Below, piece after piece: positions 59,565 through 64,000 of a DNA stretch of 64,000 nucleotides (the stretch's first letter is position 1; each line of letters starts with the position of its first letter). The stretch comes from CAYFHQ01 sp964342805. Its GTDB lineage: Bacteria > Bacillota > Clostridia > Peptostreptococcales > Acidaminobacteraceae. The notes under the pieces are model-generated. The model was not told where the DNA came from, searched no databases, and saw only the letters and a program-made list of their open reading frames with translations. The stretch spans positions 33,087 through 97,086 of the forward strand of contig CAYFHQ010000003.1 in the NCBI GenBank assembly GCA_964342805.1, given 5' to 3'. Made by a program: the position numbers and the translations under genes.

Positions 59565-59609
59565 CTACTTCTTCACCAAACCAACAACCGTCTCCACATG
59601 TGTCGAGTA
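59565..59609 (-). pseudogene. rlmD: 3' end remnant of an rlmD/rumA-type 23S rRNA methyltransferase gene (element junction)
   Basis: Fourteen codons read YSTHVETVVGLVKK-TAG on the minus strand, the typical C-terminus of RlmD/RumA-type uracil methyltransferases (MFPHTxHVETVVLL). Upstream the frame closes at once (TAG 59610-59612) and the DNA becomes AT-rich element sequence. So this is the att site half; the intact gene body should lie at the other end of the element. Confidence 0.7.
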
Positions 59610-59681
59610 CTATGTGTAGAAACTCACCTACAAAATATGTGTTAAGGGTCACAAACGAGCAATTGCAACCACTTAACCTAA

Positions 59682-61217
59682 TTATACTATTTCCATCAAA
59701 TCATTAAGTTCCTTTAGAGTTGAAGAGAATCTATAATGAATTTGGATATCATTTTTTCCTTTTACTACAATTTTATCAACAAACCTGACCATAAGAGCCC
59801 TAGACCAATTCTCAAACGACAATATTTCATCAATCATCTTTTTGGCTTCATCAATCTTAAGATCATTTACACTTGAAGTCATTTGATGTTCCATTCCATT
59901 AAGTTCACTATTCAAAGAGTGACTGACTTCATCTTGAGATTTGATGTAACTGTCAAACTGAACTTTTGTGAATGTACCTTCCATCAGCATATCCATAGCC
60001 TGAACCTTTTTATTGATAATCCCATCAAGCTCTTTTGTAATCTGATTAATTCTTTTTCTTGCATTCACTTGCTTTTCCTTTTGCTTCTTATGAATAATCT
60101 TATAAAGTTTATCATGGTTTATCAAACTTGAGAATTTCTGTAAGTCATCCTTAATCACCTTAATTAATGCATCTTCATTGATTGAGTTAGGTTTACAAGC
60201 TTTACTACCATGTTTATTGTACAGCCCACAAATATACTCATTTCTTCGATTAGATTTATAGTGATAATTCTTACCACATGTCCCACAGACAAGAATCTCA
60301 GTAAATAAATGTCTGATTTCATGAGGTTTAGTCTTAACATTCGGATTGCTATGAGCCTGCCTACGTCTTTTCTGAATAAGTTCTTGCACCAACTCAAACT
60401 CTTCCTTTGAAATTATAGCTTCATGACTACCTTCAACAATTATATGCTCTGATTTCGGAACAACCTTCCTCTTATGAATAGTCACATCATAGGTTGTCTC
60501 TTTGCCTTGAATAAGATCACCGGTATAGTTTCTATTCTCAAGAATCTTCCTTACTGATGAACCATGCCAATAGATAGATGCATTCTTTTTGCCTGCTACT
60601 TGAGAAGGTGTTGGAATATCTTCCTCATAAAGTATTCTCGCTATTCGATCAAAACCATTTCCTTCTTGAAATAAGCTAAATATTCGCCTAACAATATCAG
60701 GTGTATTATCTTCTTTAACTGTAAGCTTTTTATCTTTAATACTGTAGCCATAAGGAGCATTAGAACCTAAGAACAGACCATCCTTCTGTTTTTGTACATA
60801 TACCCTTTTGATTCTCTGAGATATCTTTGAGCTCTCAAACTCATATAGCCATGAAAACAAACCTGTTACATCACTTGCATTTTTAGTTGTATCAATAGCT
60901 CCATCTAAGGTTACAAGATGTACTCCTAAAATCTTTAACTGCTTTATAATATGCATTGCAAACTCTTGGTTACGAGCTAGTCTTGAAAGTTCTTTGGCAA
61001 CAATTACATTAAATTTACCAGCTTTTGCATCTGCCATTAGCTTCATAATTTCTTCTCTATTAGCTTTAGTACCTGATTTTGATTCCTTATACACATAGGA
61101 ATAAGCTTCCCATCCTCGACCTCTTATGACATCTCGAATAATTGCTTCTTGATTAGTTAATGAATCTTTCTGAACCTCTCTTTCTGTTGACACTCTTGAA
61201 TAAATTGCAGCTATCAT
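59682..61217 (-). CDS. Large serine recombinase (integrase)
   Basis: A 511-residue site-specific recombinase. The resolvase domain has the catalytic Ser in AIYSRVSTE (Ser about 10) and VAKELSRLARN. The Recombinase domain has APYGYSIKD to HGSSVRKILENRNYTGDLI. The zinc ribbon is CGTCGKNYHYK...CGLYNKHGSKAC. A coiled coil at about 375-440 is typical of large serine integrases. Presumed to catalyse integration and excision at the rlmD-type site. Coupled to the upstream 51-residue ORF by an ATGA overlap. Confidence 0.96.
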   Translation of the reverse strand: MIAAIYSRVSTEREVQKDSLTNQEAIIRDVIRGRGWEAYSYVYKESKSGTKANREEIMKLMADAKAGKFNVIVAKELSRLARNQEFAMHIIKQLKILGVHLVTLDGAIDTTKNASDVTGLFSWLYEFESSKISQRIKRVYVQKQKDGLFLGSNAPYGYSIKDKKLTVKEDNTPDIVRRIFSLFQEGNGFDRIARILYEEDIPTPSQVAGKKNASIYWHGSSVRKILENRNYTGDLIQGKETTYDVTIHKRKVVPKSEHIIVEGSHEAIISKEEFELVQELIQKRRRQAHSNPNVKTKPHEIRHLFTEILVCGTCGKNYHYKSNRRNEYICGLYNKHGSKACKPNSINEDALIKVIKDDLQKFSSLINHDKLYKIIHKKQKEKQVNARKRINQITKELDGIINKKVQAMDMLMEGTFTKVQFDSYIKSQDEVSHSLNSELNGMEHQMTSSVNDLKIDEAKKMIDEILSFENWSRALMVRFVDKIVVKGKNDIQIHYRFSSTLKELNDLMEIV

Positions 61218-61369
61218 TCTGCCACCTCCGTTTCCTTCAGTGGCAAGTCCTTATTGTTATTGTACTCCTTATCAATTAATGCTTCAAACATTTCAAGCAT
61301 TATCTCTTCAAAGCTAAGAGAGTCATTAAACATTCTCTCCATTTTGATTTCTGTGATCTGCTTATTCAT
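61214..61369 (-). CDS. Small 51-residue acidic ORF between regulator and recombinase
   Basis: Starts MNKQITEIKMERMF at ATG 61369 and ends ETEVAE-TGA, with its stop overlapping the recombinase start and its start overlapping the regulator stop by 8 bases. It contains GGAGGTGG, the recombinase ribosome site. All-helical (FEEIMLEMFEALIDKEYNNN). It could be an excision or directionality factor, but no family is recognised. Confidence 0.65.
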   Translation of the reverse strand: MNKQITEIKMERMFNDSLSFEEIMLEMFEALIDKEYNNNKDLPLKETEVAE

Positions 61370-61949
61370 CAAGATCACCGCCTTCTAAAAACCAACCAAA
61401 GTAATCATCAATGCAATTATCAAATGTCATACATACTCTCAAAAAGTCTCTAAGAGTAACTACTGTCACTTCATTGTTCTTAAACTCACTTAGTCTATTT
61501 CTATGAATCCCAGATAATTTGCAAATTGCTGAATCACTCATACCTGAACTATTTTTTAACTCCCAATACCTCTCATCAAAATCATCTATGAAATTATCAA
61601 TGATATCACTAGTCGTTATTTCATTTCTATTGAAGTCTTTTAGTTGAAACTTATTAGATTGAAAGCTAATATTTTGCTTAAATAAATCTGAAAGTTTTAA
61701 ATTGCAAACGTAAGCAATTTGTACAAGTGCATCTAAGCTAGGAATTATATTCATCTCACCATATGCATATCTCCAAATAGTGCTGTGCCCGATAACAGTA
61801 TTCTCAACTAATCTAGCTTCTGGTGATTTTACTCCTTTTTCTTCCATACTTTTGTAAAGTTTCTTAAAATTATCTCTAACAACCTTTCTTATTTCTTTGT
61901 CACTTAACTTCTCACCTTCTAATAAATAACCATACTTTTCCTTAAACAT
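61362..61949 (-). CDS. Element regulator with two HTH-like domains
   Basis: A 195-residue protein. The first HTH is at about residues 20-90 (ENTVIGHSTIWRYAYGEMNI, XRE-like); a second at about 135-185 (GMSDSAICKLSGIHRNRLSE). It probably controls the recombinase operon and the transfer genes. ATG 61949 follows GGAGGT by 5 bases; the earlier start at 61961 overlaps that site. Confidence 0.8.
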   Translation of the reverse strand: MFKEKYGYLLEGEKLSDKEIRKVVRDNFKKLYKSMEEKGVKSPEARLVENTVIGHSTIWRYAYGEMNIIPSLDALVQIAYVCNLKLSDLFKQNISFQSNKFQLKDFNRNEITTSDIIDNFIDDFDERYWELKNSSGMSDSAICKLSGIHRNRLSEFKNNEVTVVTLRDFLRVCMTFDNCIDDYFGWFLEGGDLDE

Positions 61950-62035
61950 ATTAACCTCCATGAAATGTAGTTTTTGCCGCTACATCTCACGAAGTAAAAA
62001 AACAGGTAGTCTTTTAAAAAACCTATCTAATAACT

Positions 62036-62067
62036 TAAAAAGACACAGCGGAAATAATTCCGTTGTG
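62036..62067 (-). terminator. Leader terminator (attenuator) before the regulator operon
   Basis: CACAACGGAA pairs with TTCCGCTGTG (one G-T) around a 4-base loop, then TCTTTTT on the minus strand. It stands upstream of, not after, the regulator gene, so read-through would set expression. A second weak AGGT/ACCT stem followed by TTTTTTT lies at 61995-62024. Confidence 0.6.
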
Positions 62068-62097
62068 CCTATATACAGTTGACTACTAATTTTTTGC

Positions 62098-62145
62098 ATG
62101 ACCACTGACTATATAAATGACCACTGACTCCTTAAACTAACCACT
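62098..62145. repeat. Phased direct repeats in the element's central intergenic region
   Basis: ATGACCACTGACT at 62098-62110 and 62117-62129 (19-bp period) and a partial third copy with ACCACT at 62140-62145. They could be regulator sites or part of an oriT region. The rest of the gap (61950-62427) holds the leader terminator and a plus-strand -10 TATAAT (62294-62299) with a poor -35, probably serving the transfer genes; no further gene is seen. Confidence 0.55.
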
Positions 62146-62427
62146 CGTTGCAAGTTACTACTACCTGCACTTGCATACCCCCTTCATTTTAAATACCATT
62201 TTCGCAATAATTGACCCCAAAAACGAAATACTAGACATGTAGACTTGTAAATTGTGTAACGAAAACGTAATATTCCGTTTCTCGAATTGTATCTATAATG
62301 CATTGATGTTTAGCTTGTACAGCTCATGCAAAGCTATTAGATTAGATATTTTGTATCATGGCATTAAGTTAACTAACGAAATATTTGGAGCTCCAAACAA
62401 ACAGACAAAAACAAAGGAGAAAAAATT

Positions 62428-62781
62428 ATGAGAATTTCAGATTTAAAAATTACAAAAGAGCAGTTTACTAATGTAGGACCAATCATTTTGGTTGATGTAA
62501 GAGAAGTTTTTGCGTACAAGGATGGAGAAAGGACAGATCATCTACAGGGCTTCAAATATCATGTGATTGCCCCGAAGAGAAAGTATGACAGTGCATATGT
62601 TCGAGTTGATGGTTTAACACCTATTATTACCAACGAAGAACTTGAAGAATCTGATACACCTGTAATTGTAGATTTCGAAGGTTTTGAAGGAAGATTTTAC
62701 AAGTACAACAATGACTATGCTTTTACTGCAAAAGCTACTGCTATCAAGATAGTATCTGGGAATGGAAAGGTTGGTAAGTAA
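62428..62781 (+). CDS. Small ICE protein (DUF961-like position)
   Basis: A 117-residue, mostly beta protein: MRISDLKITKEQFTNVGPII, LQGFKYHVIAPKRKYDSAYV. In Tn916-like elements the gene directly before the coupling ATPase is a DUF961 protein; the place agrees, while the sequence match is only loose to my eye. AAAGGAG precedes the ATG. Its stop overlaps the next start (TAATG). Confidence 0.7.
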   Translation: MRISDLKITKEQFTNVGPIILVDVREVFAYKDGERTDHLQGFKYHVIAPKRKYDSAYVRVDGLTPIITNEELEESDTPVIVDFEGFEGRFYKYNNDYAFTAKATAIKIVSGNGKVGK

Positions 62782-64000
62782 TGAACCTAAATGTATCTGA
62801 TGAAACAAAGAAGAAGTTATATTTCACAACAGGAGGTGTGGTAGTCCTATTTGGACTACTCGCTTTCTTAAAACATCACTTATCAGAATACGAATTTTAT
62901 GGAACACTAATTTTAATGGCTATGGGAGGATACAAGATTATGGATTTCATCAATGACCAACGTTACAAGCAGGAGAAGTTTTCACATGAACAGGGTAAAC
63001 TTTTTCAGTCAGATTTTTATGAAGCATTAAGACCATTTTTAGATCCAATATCTCGACAGATGAAACTTGCATTACCTATAAACAGTTCATTCCATTCATT
63101 TAGAGAATCTGATACTTGGTTTTTCTTCAAGCTCAAGCTATCCCGTAGGCAAATTCAGTTAATCAATGAAGATGATTTATTGCCTTTGGATATGATTTTG
63201 CAAGATTATATCAACGAAAGTCTATTAGATGTGAATAAAAATAGGTTTAGATTTATGAAGAAGTATTTTACTACTGAGGAGTTGAGAAACCTAGTCGAAA
63301 ATGGTATGACACCTATTATCGTAAAGCGAATCAATCAGGAAACAGCAGGTGTTTTTATCGATTTTGAAATTCACAAGCAGACATCAAATTACTTCTATCA
63401 AAGTAGATCAACAAAAAAAAGACCAAAGAAATCACTCTTTGGTCTAAACCATAACACCCCTGAAATTAATGGTGCAAAAATACCTATTGCAATCAAAGAA
63501 CAGCTAGTTGAAGCTGGTGTTCCAGCAACTAAATCACAGCTTTATTGGAACTTTGAAAAGTACCCACACGTAATCTTGAGCGGTAGTTCTGGAAGTGGTA
63601 AAAGTTCATTACTTTACGAGGTAATGTACAACTTAGTATTCATCAAAAACATTAAAATAATCTTTTCAGATTTTAAAGGTGATGACTCCTTAGAATTTCT
63701 CTCTGAATATGATCATTACTATAAGTACAAAGATGCTTACAAAGGCTTAGAAATGCTCTATGGATACCTTCAGGATCGTCAAGGTGGTAATAAAGATCGT
63801 TCACCTGTTTTCCTCCTCTTCGATGAATATGCTTCATTTATAGCATCAAATGATAAGAAGACCGCTGATAAATATAAGGCTATGTTATCAGAAATTGCCA
63901 TGATGGGAAGATCATTTAACTTGCACCTTCTTTTATCTATGCAACGTATAATGTACACGCTTGTCAAGACACGAAATTCAAGTTCAGTAGTTATGAACTC
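62781..64000 (+). CDS. TcpA/FtsK-type conjugation coupling ATPase (5' part, runs off right edge)
   Basis: The visible 406 residues have two TM helices near the N-terminus (FTTGGVVVLFGLLAF and YGTLILMAMGGYKIMDF), a cytosolic domain, then the FtsK/SpoIIIE ATPase: Walker A ILSGSSGSGKSSLLYEV, FSDFKGDD, Walker B FLLFDEYASF, and MMGRSFNLHLLLSMQR. These fit the DNA-pumping coupling protein of Gram-positive ICEs (Tn916 Orf21 type). The frame is open to the window end. Confidence 0.93.
   Translation, partial: MNLNVSDETKKKLYFTTGGVVVLFGLLAFLKHHLSEYEFYGTLILMAMGGYKIMDFINDQRYKQEKFSHEQGKLFQSDFYEALRPFLDPISRQMKLALPINSSFHSFRESDTWFFFKLKLSRRQIQLINEDDLLPLDMILQDYINESLLDVNKNRFRFMKKYFTTEELRNLVENGMTPIIVKRINQETAGVFIDFEIHKQTSNYFYQSRSTKKRPKKSLFGLNHNTPEINGAKIPIAIKEQLVEAGVPATKSQLYWNFEKYPHVILSGSSGSGKSSLLYEVMYNLVFIKNIKIIFSDFKGDDSLEFLSEYDHYYKYKDAYKGLEMLYGYLQDRQGGNKDRSPVFLLFDEYASFIASNDKKTADKYKAMLSEIAMMGRSFNLHLLLSMQRIMYTLVKTRNSSSVVMN

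Larger units (their letters stand above)
59565..64000. mobile_element. Left arm of an integrative conjugative element (continues past the window)
   Basis: From about 59.6 kb base composition drops to clearly AT-rich, with different codon use. Gene order fits a Tn916-like or related ICE: serine recombinase at the end, small ORF, HTH regulator, leader terminator, then opposite-strand small protein and TcpA/FtsK coupling ATPase. Cargo and the second end are outside the window. Confidence 0.8.

Noticed and set aside
1..64000. tRNA and rRNA genes
   Set aside because: I looked for tRNA-like GTTCRAATC arms and rRNA segments on both strands and found none I could support.

Overview
The window looks like the chromosome of a motile, anaerobic or oxygen-sensitive Clostridia-type Firmicute. 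The support is seen in the sequence: strong AGGAGG ribosome-binding sites, sigma-A type promoters with 17-bp spacers, many intrinsic terminators, a Firmicute flagellin with a sigma-28-like promoter, flavodoxin behind a Fur box, bacteriohemerythrin, B12-dependent radical SAM enzymes, a DUF362-like ferredoxin and c-di-GMP signalling. Most genes are on the minus strand. From about 59.6 kb to the right edge the DNA turns AT-rich with different codon use, which marks a mobile element. A genus cannot be named from the sequence alone; relatives of Fusibacter/Acidaminobacter are only a guess.

Layout. 0-1 kb: 5' part of ribD behind an FMN riboswitch. 1-8 kb: two modules, each a solute-binding lipoprotein followed by a sensor histidine kinase, separated by a YbjQ-family gene. 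8-12.2 kb: cold-shock protein, LysM/G5/M23 cell-wall peptidase, VOC protein, carboxymuconolactone-decarboxylase-like protein, beta-propeller lipoprotein. 12.3-14 kb: a flagellin carrying a HExxH metallopeptidase insert (flagellinolysin type), followed by a likely small RNA. 14.6-22 kb: frameshifted serine hydrolase with a divergent PadR regulator, ABC-F ATPase, DHFR-like reductase, chemoreceptor. 22-34 kb: MarR/ferredoxin-reductase-like operon; TetR / dikinase (rifampicin-phosphotransferase-like) / alpha-toroid operon; alpha-glucosidase; LysE exporter with a B3/B4 protein; MocR regulator; HD-CHAD fusion; flavodoxin.

36-41.7 kb is the most unusual region. Two B12-binding radical SAM enzymes, a MerR regulator and a membrane-anchored protein with the iron-binding catalytic half of Rieske oxygenases, but no Rieske cluster, form a divergent cluster. 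Three promoters in it (37.4, 39.98 and 40.03 kb) have the 19-bp spacer typical of MerR-controlled promoters and the same TTAAAG-N3-CTnTAA-like dyad. I infer one MerR regulon for an undescribed, probably membrane-associated modification pathway.

41.7-47 kb: phosphorelay operon (hybrid kinase split by an in-frame TGA, REC-HPt, small unknown protein, REC-GGDEF). 47-59.5 kb: alpha/beta hydrolase with a MerR-type promoter, two XRE/membrane-protein cassettes flanking a DUF362-like ferredoxin (one with four 23-bp-phased repeats), several regulators and short-chain dehydrogenases. 59.6-64 kb: left arm of an integrative conjugative element, with a large serine recombinase, two regulatory ORFs, a leader terminator, a small conserved-type protein and a TcpA/FtsK-type coupling ATPase running off the edge. 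It is inserted at what reads as the 3' end of an rlmD/rumA-type methyltransferase gene.

Five chromosomal genes carry one disruption each: two in-frame stops and three 1-base deletions in short homopolymers. Some of these may be assembly errors.
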